A DNA stretch of 64,000 nt from Fibrobacter succinogenes (GCA_902800345.1 CADCDO010000009.1:1-64000), one strand, 5' to 3'. Counted from the first letter of the stretch, positions 1-8,646 are shown. Numbers and translations are program-made. Notes: generated by a model from the sequence alone, not told the origin.

Positions 1-240
1 GCAGTGCATTTATAGACGAAAGAACGCCCGCCACAGCGGGCTATAGACGAAGGACGAGAGAGAGGCGAGAGTCACATCGGCAAGTACGATTGCCGATATA
101 ACCGAGCCGAAAAGTTTTGACTCGAAGAGTAAAGACGAGAGATTATAGCAATGTGCAACGAGCAAAAAAATTTTACTAGGCGGCGAAGCCGCGATTATTC
201 GTCTTTCGTCTTTCGTCTTTCGTCTATCATCGAAGCGACC
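1..240. repeat. Intergenic filler with CGTCTTT tandem repeats
   Basis: No credible reading frame. Positions 200-227 hold four near-identical 7-base units (CGTCTTT, the last CGTCTAT). The reverse-complement motif AGACGAA occurs near positions 14-20 and 46-52, so the stretch has inverted copies about 180 bases apart. It resembles filler seen elsewhere in the window. Whether it is transcribed cannot be told. Confidence 0.55.
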
Positions 241-275
241 CCATTACCAAACTACTTCCTACCGCCTACTAAAAA

Positions 276-1103
276 ATGAAACGAACTCTCTACATCGGTG
301 ATGTTCATGGTTGCGCAGACGAGCTTGCCGCAATCATCGACCAATTCGGTTTCGTCCGTGGAAGCGATACGCTGTACCAAACCGGCGACATCATCAACAA
401 AGGTCCCGACACGTTGCGTTCCATACGCATCGTCGAGGAACTGGGCATCTTGACCGTCCGTGGGAACCACGAGGAACATCTCATCCGCATGATGGAAACG
501 CCCAAGAGCCAATGGACCGAAAAGCAAAAGAAACGCTTCAAGGCGCTTTCGCTCGACGACTGGATTTACATCCGCGATTTCGTCAAGACGTGGCCGCTCT
601 GGCGCGATACGCCGCACGCCTTGCTTGTGCACGCCGGACTTGAACCGGGCAAGACTCGCCTCGAAGACATGAGTCCCGAAGTGCTCCTTTCCATCCGTTA
701 CTGGAATGACAAGCCCTGGTTTGAACAAGTGAATTGGAACAAGACTATCGTTTTTGGACATTGGGCAAAGATGGGATTTGTGAACCGTCCCGGATTCATC
801 GGACTCGATTCCGGCTGCGTCTATGGCAAGGAGCTTACCGCCTGGTGCCCCGAAGAGGACAAGTTCTACACGGTCCCGGCGCTTCGCGAATACACGCCCG
901 TCAAGGACAAGGCAAAGGAATCTGAAGTCGCCCCCTGCAAGGTGCTCGGCGACAACACCCCCGATTCTATTCCGCCAAAAACGTTCGACGAAATCAAGGC
1001 ACGAATCGCAAGTGGCGACATCGCCCGCAAAGACGAAACCGCCGAACAAAAAAACATCCGCGAAGCAAGCCCCTCCATCAGCGCGGAATGGGCCGGGTAT
1101 TAG
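276..1103 (+). CDS. Calcineurin-like metallophosphoesterase
   Basis: A 275-residue protein with the metallophosphoesterase motifs in order: GDVHG at residues 8-12, GDIINKGPD at about 37-45, GNHEEH at about 63-68, and later His residues in LLVHAG (about 115-120) and FGHW (about 160-163). These bind the two metal ions in the PP2A/ApaH/PrpA-type phosphatases. The family removes phosphate from phosphoproteins or splits dinucleoside polyphosphates; the substrate cannot be chosen from sequence. There is no signal peptide, so it is probably cytoplasmic. The last 50 residues are hydrophilic and outside the catalytic fold. It stands alone, with filler DNA on both sides. The start is the ATG at 276, preceded only by a weak A-rich leader. 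Confidence 0.85.
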   Translation: MKRTLYIGDVHGCADELAAIIDQFGFVRGSDTLYQTGDIINKGPDTLRSIRIVEELGILTVRGNHEEHLIRMMETPKSQWTEKQKKRFKALSLDDWIYIRDFVKTWPLWRDTPHALLVHAGLEPGKTRLEDMSPEVLLSIRYWNDKPWFEQVNWNKTIVFGHWAKMGFVNRPGFIGLDSGCVYGKELTAWCPEEDKFYTVPALREYTPVKDKAKESEVAPCKVLGDNTPDSIPPKTFDEIKARIASGDIARKDETAEQKNIREASPSISAEWAGY

Positions 1104-1262
1104 CGGCTTCGCCGCTAGGCTATGAGGTATGAGCACGGGGCTTGCGCCCCTTTCGGGTATGGGCATAGCAAAATAAGAAAGCCCAAAGCGCAGCGACCTC
1201 AAAGCGAGTTTACGAGCGAGCTCAAAGCGCTTTAGCGCGACCTGAAAACCTTTAAAATTTCT
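1104..1262. repeat. GC-rich intergenic filler (CTCAAAGCG family)
   Basis: Non-coding stretch made of short related words: CTATGAGGTATGAGC, GGGCTTGCGCCC, CAAAGCGCAGCGACCTCAAA, GAGCGAGCTCAAAGCGC. The same vocabulary recurs at about 8030-8070, 10010-10140, 19800-19855 and 52120-52310. It contains self-complementary pieces but no T-run, so I do not call a terminator. Confidence 0.5.
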
Positions 1263-1296
1263 ATCTTTACACTAGGCATTTAACCACGGAACAACA

Positions 1297-2310
1297 ATGA
1301 CCGCAGAAGAACTTTACAACCGTCTCAAGTCCGTCAAGCCGGGCGCAGCGCTTTGCACCTACACCATGGAAAAGGTGGAAAAGATGCTCCCGCTCATCAA
1401 CGAAATCAACGAACGCAAAAAAGAGCAGGACACCGTAATCCTCGCCCACAGCTATTGCGCTCCCGAAATTCTTTTAGGCGTCGCCGACTTCACGGGCGAT
1501 AGCTTCAAGTTGAGCAAGGACGCCACTACCGTACAGCAAAAGACGATTCTTTTCTCTGCCGTGCGTTTCATGGGCGAAACCGCCAAGATTCTGAATCCGC
1601 AAAAAGACGTGATTATCCCGGGACCGCTCACGGGTTGCAGCCTTGCCGATTCCATCACCGGCAAGGACGTCGAAGAACTCCGCAAGCAGAATCCGGACTA
1701 CACGTTTGTCTGCTACATCAACACGACCGCCGACGTGAAGGCCGCCTGCGATGTCTGCGTCACAAGCGGTAACGTGATGCACATCGTCGAAACGATTCCG
1801 TCCGACAAGATTTTCTTTGTGCCGGACGCGCTCATGGGCCAGAACATCATCGACGAGATGAAGCGCCGCGGCGTCAAGAAGGACATCAAGCTCTATAACG
1901 GCTGCTGCTACGTCCACGAAAACTACGATCCGGACTTGATCCAGTTCTTCCGTAGCCAAAACCCGAATCTCAAGGTGATTAGCCACCCCGAATGCAATCC
2001 GTCCGTCGCGATGCTCAGCGACTACGTCGGAAGCACGGGACAGATGGTCAGCTACATCAACGAACAGCCCAAGGACAGCTGCATTTTGCTCCTCACGGAA
2101 TGCGGCCTCAATGCCCGCATGCACTACGAGCACCCGGATATGAACTTTATCGGTAGCTGCTGCATGTGCAAGTACATGAAGTCTAACTCGCTCGAAAACA
2201 TCCTCGAAGCGCTCCGTCACCCTGAAAAGGCAGAGCACATCTCGCTCGACGAAGGCATTCGCGTCAAAGCCAAGAAGTGCATCGACGCGATGTTCAAATA
2301 CGCCGAATAA
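1297..2310 (+). CDS. nadA: Quinolinate synthase NadA
   Basis: NadA condenses iminoaspartate with dihydroxyacetone phosphate to give quinolinate in de novo NAD synthesis, using an oxygen-sensitive [4Fe-4S] cluster. The 337 residues carry the family signatures HSYCAPEI and ADFTGDS near residues 50-67, RFMGETAKILNP near 90, and GCSLADS near 113. Further cysteines lie in NGCCYVHE (about 202) and GSCCMCKYMKS (about 287-291); three of these would hold the cluster. Length fits the family (about 300-350). The start is the ATG at 1297 after CACGGAACAACA. No nadB or nadC lies next to it. A strong hairpin terminator follows. Confidence 0.95.
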   Translation: MTAEELYNRLKSVKPGAALCTYTMEKVEKMLPLINEINERKKEQDTVILAHSYCAPEILLGVADFTGDSFKLSKDATTVQQKTILFSAVRFMGETAKILNPQKDVIIPGPLTGCSLADSITGKDVEELRKQNPDYTFVCYINTTADVKAACDVCVTSGNVMHIVETIPSDKIFFVPDALMGQNIIDEMKRRGVKKDIKLYNGCCYVHENYDPDLIQFFRSQNPNLKVISHPECNPSVAMLSDYVGSTGQMVSYINEQPKDSCILLLTECGLNARMHYEHPDMNFIGSCCMCKYMKSNSLENILEALRHPEKAEHISLDEGIRVKAKKCIDAMFKYAE

Positions 2311-2339
2311 AGCGACAAAATACATCATGGTTTAAAACA

Positions 2340-2379
2340 AGACGCCCTTAAAATTCTAACTTTAGGGGCGTCTGATTTT
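2340..2379 (+). terminator. Rho-independent terminator after nadA
   Basis: Arms AGACGCCC (2340-2347) and GGGCGTCT (2366-2373), extended by TTAAA/TTTA, followed by GATTTTTT. It ends nadA transcription just before the next gene's ribosome binding site (GGAGG at about 2382). Confidence 0.8.
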
Positions 2380-2390
2380 TTGGAGGAAAT

Positions 2391-3077
2391 ATGAAAAAAA
2401 TTTTATTGGCTATAGCGATTTTGTGCTCCCTTGCATCCGCCCAGCCAGATGCCGATGCATACCAATGGCCTCGCTCCTACTTTGCAAGCATCGGTTTTAA
2501 CGTAATTGCCAACCGAGGCGACCTTTTCAAACGATCCGTAAGAATCCAAACTGAAGACGGAACTACCGAAACAATCAATTTTCCTCAAACAAAAGTGCTC
2601 ATGTCGCCCGACTACAACATCGGCGTGAACATTCGCGAATTTTCTGTCGCAGCCTCGTTCCAATACTGGTCTATGACAGGCGAGATTAACGGAATCCCCG
2701 AAGACCTAAAAGAACAGGATATACGTTTTTGGAGACTCGGTGTTGAATTGACTTACAACTTTTTCTATCCCGAGTCTTTCCAGGCGGGCATAGGCCTTGG
2801 TTATTCGTTCTCAGCCCTTAAGGCAAACAACAGCGCTATGAGCGAAAAGGGGCTTGCAAATTCCGAACTGATGGGTTCCGCGATAGCATTCATCGGAAAC
2901 GTGCGCTACTACATCACGGACTACTTTTGTCTAAACCCAGCTTTACGCATTTACGAGAACTGGTACAAAGCTGTCAACACAAAAAACAGCGGGACGGTTG
3001 AATTCCACGACAACGACATCAGCTATGTATGGCAAACTTACATTGCGATTTCCATCAGCGCGATGGTTCAGTTTTAA
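2391..3077 (+). CDS. Secreted outer-membrane beta-barrel-like protein
   Basis: A 228-residue protein with an N-terminal signal peptide (MKKILLAIAILCSLASAQ, cleavage likely after ASA). The rest alternates aromatic and hydrophobic residues in short strands (FSVAASFQYW, YNFFYP, AGIGLGYSF, AFIGNVRYYI, YIAISISAMVQF) and ends in Phe, as outer-membrane barrels do. I do not recognise a specific family. The Shine-Dalgarno GGAGG at 2382-2386 supports the start at 2391. It is separated from nadA by a terminator and lies 20 bases before the CstA-family gene, so the two may share a transcript. Confidence 0.6.
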   Translation: MKKILLAIAILCSLASAQPDADAYQWPRSYFASIGFNVIANRGDLFKRSVRIQTEDGTTETINFPQTKVLMSPDYNIGVNIREFSVAASFQYWSMTGEINGIPEDLKEQDIRFWRLGVELTYNFFYPESFQAGIGLGYSFSALKANNSAMSEKGLANSELMGSAIAFIGNVRYYITDYFCLNPALRIYENWYKAVNTKNSGTVEFHDNDISYVWQTYIAISISAMVQF

Positions 3078-3097
3078 TTAACTAAAGAAGGCAAAAA

Positions 3098-4633
3098 ATG
3101 ATAACATTCCTAATTGGTGTTGCAATCCTCATCCTTGGATATTTCACCTACGGCAAATTCGTTGAACGCGTGTTCGGCCCAGATGACCGCAAGACCCCGG
3201 CGCTTGCAAATCCGGACGGAGTGGACCGCGTTCCCATGCCGCACTGGAAAAACGTTCTCATCCAGCTTTTGAACATCGCCGGTATCGGCCCCGTGATTGG
3301 CGTGATTCTCGGCATCAAGTTCGGTGCCATCGTATTTATTTTGCTCCCGCTCGGCAACGTGCTCGGCGGTGCGGTTCACGATTACTTCAGCGGCATGATC
3401 AGCATGCGCAACAACGGTTACAACGTGCCAGCGCTCTCCCGCAAGTTCTTGGGCAAAGGTCCTGCAAAACTCGTGATGGCTCTCATTTCGGTTGCGCTTA
3501 TTCTCGTCGGTGCGGTGTTCACCAACACGCCTGCAGCTCTCGTGAATACGCCGATTCTCGCAGGCAGCCACGTTTCGCCCACGCTTTTCTGGGTTGCCGT
3601 CGCGGTGATTTTTGCCTACTACTTCATCAGCACGTTCTTCCCGATTGACAAGATTATCGGCCGCATCTATCCGATTTTCGGTGCGCTTTTGATTCTCGCC
3701 TCGCTCGCAATTTTCGTGGGCATCATCCCGAACTTGAACATTCTCGACGAATTCTGCTTTGCAGACATCATGAGCAACTTCCACAAGCATCCTGCAGGCC
3801 AGCCGATTATCCCGATGCTCTTCGTGACGATTGCATGCGGTATCATCAGCGGTTTCCACAGCACGCAAAGTCCGCTTGTCGCCCGCACAGAAGTCACCGA
3901 AAAGACGGGCCGCCAGACGTTCTACGGCATGATGATTATTGAAGGCTTGATTGGCATGATTTGGGCCGCCGGCGGCATGTTCATTTATCACCAGATGCCG
4001 GAACTCCTCACCGGCGCTTCGGGCGTGAAGGTTTTGAGCGTTCTCGTTTCGACCGTGATTCCTTGGGCACCGATTTCGATTCTCGTCGTGGTGGGCGTGA
4101 TTATCCTTGCGATTACAAGCGGCGACACAAGCCTTAGAAGTCTGCGCCTCACGATTGCAGAACTCACGGGCCTTGAACAAACGTCTGTAAGGAATCGACT
4201 CATCCTTACGGTTCCGATGTTCGCCCTCTGCGCCGTGATTATCTTCTGGAGCAACTTGAATCCCGAAGGTTTCAACATCCTGTGGAATTACTTTAGCTGG
4301 AGCAACCAGCTCATGGCCGTTTGCAGCCTTTGCGTAGCGACGGTTTATCTCCGCAGCAAAAAGAAAAACTTCTGGATTGCGCTTATCCCGTGCATGTTCA
4401 TGGCATTCATTACATGCGATTACATTCTGTGGGTGAGCCCGGAAAACCTCAAGGGCGCTCCGCTCGGTTTTGGTCTTGATTACAAGACTGCACTCGTACT
4501 TGCACTCGAAAACGCAGGTCTCCTCGGATTCTTCCTTTGCGCACGCGGCAAGACGCTCTCCAAGATGGAAGGCTACGATGCCGACCGCTGGAATCCGGAA
4601 CTCGACGAAGGAAAGATCCCGAAGGCTGAATAG
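3098..4633 (+). CDS. CstA-family carbon starvation transporter
   Basis: A 511-residue, highly hydrophobic inner-membrane protein. It has CstA-family features: the N-terminal helix then YGKFVERVFGPDDRKTPA, HWKNVLIQLLNIAGIGPVIG at about 50-69, GAVHDYFSGMISMRNNG near 97-113, and ISGFHSTQSPLVART near 250. The family takes up pyruvate or peptides, often under starvation. It is shorter than Escherichia coli CstA (about 700 residues) and lacks the long C-terminal extension, like the compact versions in many anaerobes. The last 30 residues are polar and cytosolic. Substrate is inference. Confidence 0.9.
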   Translation: MITFLIGVAILILGYFTYGKFVERVFGPDDRKTPALANPDGVDRVPMPHWKNVLIQLLNIAGIGPVIGVILGIKFGAIVFILLPLGNVLGGAVHDYFSGMISMRNNGYNVPALSRKFLGKGPAKLVMALISVALILVGAVFTNTPAALVNTPILAGSHVSPTLFWVAVAVIFAYYFISTFFPIDKIIGRIYPIFGALLILASLAIFVGIIPNLNILDEFCFADIMSNFHKHPAGQPIIPMLFVTIACGIISGFHSTQSPLVARTEVTEKTGRQTFYGMMIIEGLIGMIWAAGGMFIYHQMPELLTGASGVKVLSVLVSTVIPWAPISILVVVGVIILAITSGDTSLRSLRLTIAELTGLEQTSVRNRLILTVPMFALCAVIIFWSNLNPEGFNILWNYFSWSNQLMAVCSLCVATVYLRSKKKNFWIALIPCMFMAFITCDYILWVSPENLKGAPLGFGLDYKTALVLALENAGLLGFFLCARGKTLSKMEGYDADRWNPELDEGKIPKAE

Positions 4634-4710
4634 ACTAGAGATTCGCAAGCTTTACAAGCGCCGACAACAAATTCAATCAATGCAAGAACCATCCACAACA
4701 AATAAAGGAG

Positions 4711-4731
4711 ATGCCCGATTAAATCGGGCAT
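4711..4731 (+). promoter_or_regulatory. Perfect hairpin between ribosome site and recD2 start
   Basis: Arms ATGCCCGAT (4711-4719) and ATCGGGCAT (4723-4731) with a 3-base loop. AAAGGAG (4704-4710) lies directly before it, and the gene's ATG (4730-4732) overlaps its last two bases. Linear spacing from the ribosome site to the ATG is 19 bases, too long unless the hairpin folds and shortens the distance. It may be a dispersed palindrome that inserted here and supplied the start codon. Confidence 0.55.
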
Positions 4732-6880
4732 GACAGTGGTTGTGGTTATAAAAGGCAGCATAAAATCCATCACGTTCCACAGCCTGCAAAACGGCTTTAC
4801 CGTGATGCGCCTTAACGACATCGAAAGCAAGAAAGTCGTCGTCGTCACGGGAACGTTCCCTGCATTGCAACCCGGTGAATCCATAGCCATCGAGGGCGTT
4901 TGGGGCAGCCATCCCAAATACGGCAAGCAGTTCCAGGCGACTTCTTTTGAATACCTCGCCACAGACGATAACGACATCGTCGAATATCTTGCGAGCGGAC
5001 AATTCCCGGGCGTCGGGCAAAAAATCGCCGAACGCATCGTGGAAGTTTTTGGCGATGCCACTGCCGACATTCTCGACAACAACCCGGACAAGTTCCGCGA
5101 AGTAAAAATCAAGGGGTTCCCCGCCAGAAAGGTGGAAACATTCCTCGCACGTTGGCAAGAAGCGCGTCATAGCCGCGAGACGATGCTATTCTTGTACAAG
5201 CATGAAATTGTCGGCAGTGTCGCAAAACGCCTTTGGAACAAGTTCGGACAAGCTACCATCGAACGCATCACGCAGAATCCGTACATGCTCTGCGAAGAAG
5301 TCTGGGGCATCGGATTTTTGAAGGCGGACGAAATCGCACAGAAAGTCGGATTCCCGAAAGACAGTCCCGAACGATTCCAGGCGGCGTTGCTTTACACCTT
5401 GCAAGAATCCTCCGTGAGCGATGGGCATGTGTTTTTGCCCAAGAACGTGCTCTTGGAACGCACGTTCCGCAATTTGCGTTTGCAACCGGACGATGACGGT
5501 CCCATCAATACGCTCCTGGATGAATTCGAAAAAGCTAGCGACATCGGGCGTATCAAACGCGAAGGCGACGACTGCTATTTTCCGCCGCTCTACAACGCCG
5601 AACAACGAATTGCGGACAACATCAAGCTCCGTTTGCGGTACAAAGAACTGCCTATAGACAACTTCGAAAACGACCTCGCACAATGGGAACGGGAGCACAA
5701 ATTCAGTTTCGATCCCATTCAAAAGCGAGCCATCCAGATGGCGCTTTCGCGAAAGATTTCCATTATCACGGGTGGCCCCGGCACAGGCAAGACGACGATT
5801 CTCAAGGGAATTTTGTACCTCGCCCGCCAAATGGAAGAATGCGTGAGCCTCACGGCGCCAACGGGCAGAGCCGCAAAACGCATGGGTGAATGCTGCGGCG
5901 AAAAGGCGCGAACCATCCACCGTCTGCTCGAAGTCGATCCGATTTCGGGCAAGTTCCACCGCGATGGAGACAACAAGCTCCAATGCAATTTGCTGATTGT
6001 CGATGAATTCAGTATGGTCGATACGTGGCTTGCCGCCTCGCTCCTCGAAGCGACGCCACTCAATGCGCGAATCGTTCTCGTGGGCGATGCCGACCAGCTC
6101 CCCAGCGTGGGAGCTGGCAATGTGCTGAACGACTTGCTGCGTTGCACACAAATTCCGAGCACCCGCCTTCAGCACATTTTCCGCCAGGCCGGCGGAAACG
6201 ACATCGCCGACAAGGCTTCGAAAATCAACCAGGGAGTTTGCCCCTCGCCCATCGAAGGCACGAACTTCCACTTTTTGCCTTACGAGACCGCCGACGAAGC
6301 CAAGGACATCATCGCGCGCCTCGTCACCCGCGGCATCAAAGAAAAGCTCGACATTGACACGCAAGAAATGCAGCTCCTCACGCCCATGCGCAAAGGCCCT
6401 CTCGGCATCTACGAGCTGAACATTTTCTTGCAAGACCTCCTGAATCCAGGCAAGGAACGCATCAAAATTGCAAGCGGCAACTGGAGTACCGGCGACCGCG
6501 TGATGCAAATCCGCAACAACTACGACAAGAACGTGTTTAACGGAGACGTCGGCATTATCTACAAAATCGGGAAAGACACGAAAAAAATCACCGTCTTTTA
6601 CGACGACAAGACCGTCGAATACGAACCCGACGAAGTCGAAGAACTCATGCTCGCCTACGCCTGCACGATTCACAAAAGCCAAGGCAGCGAATACCCCGCC
6701 GTTGTCGTCGTACTCGATTCAAGCCACAGCATCATGCTGCAACGGAACCTCATCTACACTGCCATCACGCGTGCCAAAGGCCATGTGTGGATTTTATCTG
6801 CACCGGGCGCGTTTTACCAAGCGGTGCGCAACAACCGCAGCACAAAGCGTTACACGAGACTCACCGAAAAACTCGGCTAG
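4730..6880 (+). CDS. RecD2-type ATP-dependent DNA helicase
   Basis: A 716-residue superfamily 1B helicase of the RecD-like (RecD2) type that works without RecBC. The N-terminal OB-like region (residues 1-95) is followed by helix-hairpin-helix-like repeats and RecD2 motifs (FPGVGQKIAERIVE at about 97-110, GIGFLKADEIA near 200). Motor motifs: Walker A GGPGTGKTT near 347, Walker B LLIVDEFSMVD near 425, GDADQLPSVGAGN near 447, and the C-terminal ACTIHKSQGSEYP (about 642-654) and YTAITRAK (about 678-685). It would unwind duplex DNA 5' to 3' in repair or recombination. The ATG at 4730 sits inside a palindrome; GTG at 4736 or 4742 are alternatives. The frame is intact, unlike a decaying gene. Confidence 0.9.
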   Translation: MTVVVVIKGSIKSITFHSLQNGFTVMRLNDIESKKVVVVTGTFPALQPGESIAIEGVWGSHPKYGKQFQATSFEYLATDDNDIVEYLASGQFPGVGQKIAERIVEVFGDATADILDNNPDKFREVKIKGFPARKVETFLARWQEARHSRETMLFLYKHEIVGSVAKRLWNKFGQATIERITQNPYMLCEEVWGIGFLKADEIAQKVGFPKDSPERFQAALLYTLQESSVSDGHVFLPKNVLLERTFRNLRLQPDDDGPINTLLDEFEKASDIGRIKREGDDCYFPPLYNAEQRIADNIKLRLRYKELPIDNFENDLAQWEREHKFSFDPIQKRAIQMALSRKISIITGGPGTGKTTILKGILYLARQMEECVSLTAPTGRAAKRMGECCGEKARTIHRLLEVDPISGKFHRDGDNKLQCNLLIVDEFSMVDTWLAASLLEATPLNARIVLVGDADQLPSVGAGNVLNDLLRCTQIPSTRLQHIFRQAGGNDIADKASKINQGVCPSPIEGTNFHFLPYETADEAKDIIARLVTRGIKEKLDIDTQEMQLLTPMRKGPLGIYELNIFLQDLLNPGKERIKIASGNWSTGDRVMQIRNNYDKNVFNGDVGIIYKIGKDTKKITVFYDDKTVEYEPDEVEELMLAYACTIHKSQGSEYPAVVVVLDSSHSIMLQRNLIYTAITRAKGHVWILSAPGAFYQAVRNNRSTKRYTRLTEKLG

Positions 6881-6933
6881 AACCACGTAAGGCTATAATT
6901 CTCGCAGATTCTAGAACTTGTGCAAAGGGATTT

Positions 6934-7968
6934 CTACCGCTTTATATAAACTTTTTGGAAGATGCTTTGCGTTTTCAAAGAACGTCCATTTGCGTCAAAC
7001 CGCTGTTCTGCGCGGAAACCTGCAGACGCTCCCTCAAAAGCACCGTTATCGCGACCGGCGCGGATATTCGGCTTCAGCCCCGTCGTTTCTTGCACATTCA
7101 ACGGAGCCGTCACAATGCGCGACAAGCTCTTTTCATCCACCTTCACAGAGACCTTGTACTTGCCCGCTCCTGAAATCGCAAGCGTTTCGAGCGTGTCACC
7201 TTCCAAGAGGTGCCCGTCCTTGTACCATTGGAAACCATAGCCCTTCGGCGCCTTGAGCGTCGAGCCATCTTGCGTTACATGTAACGTATCCATTTGCAAA
7301 TGGGCATACACAATTTCTGCCAAGTGCTTTGCGCCTTCGACAGACGGATGCACCATATCCGACAAATACCAGCTCCGATTTTCAAGTGCGCTAAAACGGG
7401 AATGCAAATCGATGACGTTCACGCCCTTTTCAAGCCCCGCTCGCAAAATCGCCGGATTCACACGGCTCACGACAACCGAATCGAGAATGTTCCAATTCAC
7501 GTTATTCACGTAAGGCGCAAGACAAATGAAAATGTGCGGTTTAGACTTCACTTGGAACGTGTCAATCAACGCTTCAAAATCCGCCGTAATCGCAGAATCT
7601 ACCGCAGCGTTCTGTGCCGGAGTATTCCACTGCGCATAAGCTTTCGAATCGTTCGTGCCCAACTCAATAATCACCGTATCTGCCGCAAATTCAATCGCTG
7701 GAGAAAAACGATGGCCCTTCCAGTACGAAGCCTGATCGTCTTTCCGAACGGTAAGCGAACTCACGCCAAAATTTTCGACTGTATCAGCAGTTGCACCGCC
7801 ATCACGTAGCATACCCTGCAAATGGTGCGGATAACTCGTCTGGTCAGGCCAAGACACAATCCCGTAACCGTAAGTAATACTGTTGCCGACGCAAGCGACC
7901 TTGCCCGCCGCGAACCCAGATGTCGCAACCATCGCCACTACTAATATACCAAGCTTTCTCATAACCAT
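6934..7968 (-). CDS. Secreted GDSL/SGNH-type esterase
   Basis: A 344-residue protein with a signal peptide (residues 1 to about 21). SGNH blocks: GNSITYG near residue 28 (catalytic Ser; GDS is here GNS), Gly in NFGVSSLTV, GTNDSK near 105 (Asn of block III) and DMVHPS near 210 (Asp and His). The family removes acyl groups, often acetyl esters from plant polysaccharides, which fits a fibre degrader, but the substrate is not shown. After about residue 235 comes a small beta-rich region (YGFQWYKDGHLL, GAGKYKVSV), then a tail ending QRFDANGRSLKTQ, the FDxxGR type of C-terminal module common on Fibrobacter secreted enzymes. It converges with recD2. Confidence 0.85.
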   Translation of the reverse strand: MVMRKLGILVVAMVATSGFAAGKVACVGNSITYGYGIVSWPDQTSYPHHLQGMLRDGGATADTVENFGVSSLTVRKDDQASYWKGHRFSPAIEFAADTVIIELGTNDSKAYAQWNTPAQNAAVDSAITADFEALIDTFQVKSKPHIFICLAPYVNNVNWNILDSVVVSRVNPAILRAGLEKGVNVIDLHSRFSALENRSWYLSDMVHPSVEGAKHLAEIVYAHLQMDTLHVTQDGSTLKAPKGYGFQWYKDGHLLEGDTLETLAISGAGKYKVSVKVDEKSLSRIVTAPLNVQETTGLKPNIRAGRDNGAFEGASAGFRAEQRFDANGRSLKTQSIFQKVYIKR

Positions 7969-7984
7969 AGTGTAAATATATATA

Positions 7985-8108
7985 GAAAATAGGGGTTGGT
8001 GGTTAAGGGGTGTGGGGTGTGGGATGCGAAGCGAGCCCAGAGCGAAGCGACCTCATACACTGCAGTTCAATCTACAAATCCCTAACCCCTAAAACCTAAG
8101 AACTCATA
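7985..8108. repeat. Intergenic filler (GGTTGGTGG and CTCATA words)
   Basis: Contains GGGGTTGGTGGTTAAGGGG, then GAAGCGAGCCCAGAGCGAAGCGACCTCATA. Both vocabularies recur at 19677-19857 and elsewhere. No reading frame is supported. Confidence 0.45.
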
Positions 8109-8114
8109 ACTCAC

Positions 8115-8252
8115 CTACGCACACAGATTCATCAGGTCATAATACATAAGACGTGTATGCGGGTCATGGTCTTCTACGTTCATGAAGCGGAATCCATTTT
8201 TCTCGTAAAAGGGAATAGCCTCCAAATATGCGTCAACAGTCAGGAATCGGCA
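8115..8252 (-). pseudogene. 3' remnant of a GNAT acetyltransferase gene
   Basis: About 45 codons remain. They match the end of a GNAT N-acetyltransferase: CRFLTVDAYLEAIPFYEKNGFR, where A-x-x-F-Y-x-K-x-G-F is the usual last strand and helix. The acetyl-CoA binding loop (R/Q-x-x-G-x-G/A) and everything before it are gone. Upstream on the same strand the frame runs into the inverted repeat at 8272-8305, then a GIY-YIG gene. The small gene at 8713-8931 is of a kind often placed before GNAT genes, so the GNAT gene probably once filled 8115-8700 and lost its 5' part when the GIY-YIG cassette arrived. Confidence 0.7.
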
Positions 8253-8271
8253 ACCGGAGTGCCTCCAGATT

Positions 8272-8305
8272 GTCATTGCGAGCCTCGTAGAGGCGAAGCA
8301 ATCCC
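8272..8305. repeat. Left palindromic repeat flanking the GIY-YIG gene
   Basis: GTCATTGCGAG, then a small hairpin CCTC-GTA-GAGG, then GAAGCAATC. The copy at 8613-8646 is the same unit inverted. It forms the boundary between the GIY-YIG cassette and the GNAT remnant. Confidence 0.75.
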
Positions 8306-8315
8306 AATCCAAAAA

Positions 8316-8597
8316 TCAAAATTCATTCTCAAACAAGTCATTCCACTGGGGATTTTGCGACTCTATTAGCTCTATTTTCTTTTTCCGATTACCAGCCTTT
8401 ATCTGCTTTTCTCGCAATATAGCATCCCTTATATCTTGGAAATACTCGCAATGTCCTAATTTCGTTACATTGTACTTGGCTGAAAATCCATGAAGCCTTT
8501 GCTTATGTTCAATCATTCTTTTATACAAGTCACTGGTAACACCTGTATATAGAACACCGCGCGGTTTATTGAAAAGTATATATACCGCCGGTTTCAT
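8316..8597 (-). CDS. GIY-YIG domain nuclease-like protein
   Basis: A single-domain protein of 93 residues starting MKPAVYILFNKPRG. The GIY-YIG core is present: YIL at 6-8, LYTGVTSDLYKRMIEHK at about 16-32 (Tyr, Arg and His positions), and a C-terminal basic stretch with Glu. It belongs with the small YhbQ-like stand-alone GIY-YIG proteins. The frame is open upstream to 8648, but those 17 codons are encoded by the flanking palindromic repeat, so I place the start at 8597. It lies between two inverted repeats, which suggests a mobile cassette in which the nuclease may help movement. That link is inference. Confidence 0.8.
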   Translation of the reverse strand: MKPAVYILFNKPRGVLYTGVTSDLYKRMIEHKQRLHGFSAKYNVTKLGHCEYFQDIRDAILREKQIKAGNRKKKIELIESQNPQWNDLFENEF

Positions 8598-8612
8598 AAT
8601 ATGCATAACAGA

Positions 8613-8646
8613 GATTGCTTCAGGGTGTTCCACCCCTCGCAATGAC
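8613..8646. repeat. Right palindromic repeat flanking the GIY-YIG gene
   Basis: GATTGCTTC, hairpin GGGTG-TTC-CACCC, then CTCGCAATGAC. It is the inverse complement of the unit at 8272-8305 in its outer 11 and inner 9 bases, with a different internal hairpin. Confidence 0.75.

Noticed and set aside
200..227. CGTCTTT repeats as a CRISPR or phase-variable coding tract
   Set aside because: Units of 7 bases without spacers and no gene frame across them; treated as filler.
1263..1296. NAD riboswitch upstream of nadA
   Set aside because: The leader is too short and lacks the conserved double hairpin of that class.
3110..4648. A 512-codon open frame on the minus strand
   Set aside because: Antisense to the CstA-family gene; its composition (Arg, Asn, His, Glu rich) is that of a shadow frame, with no hydrophobic or domain pattern.
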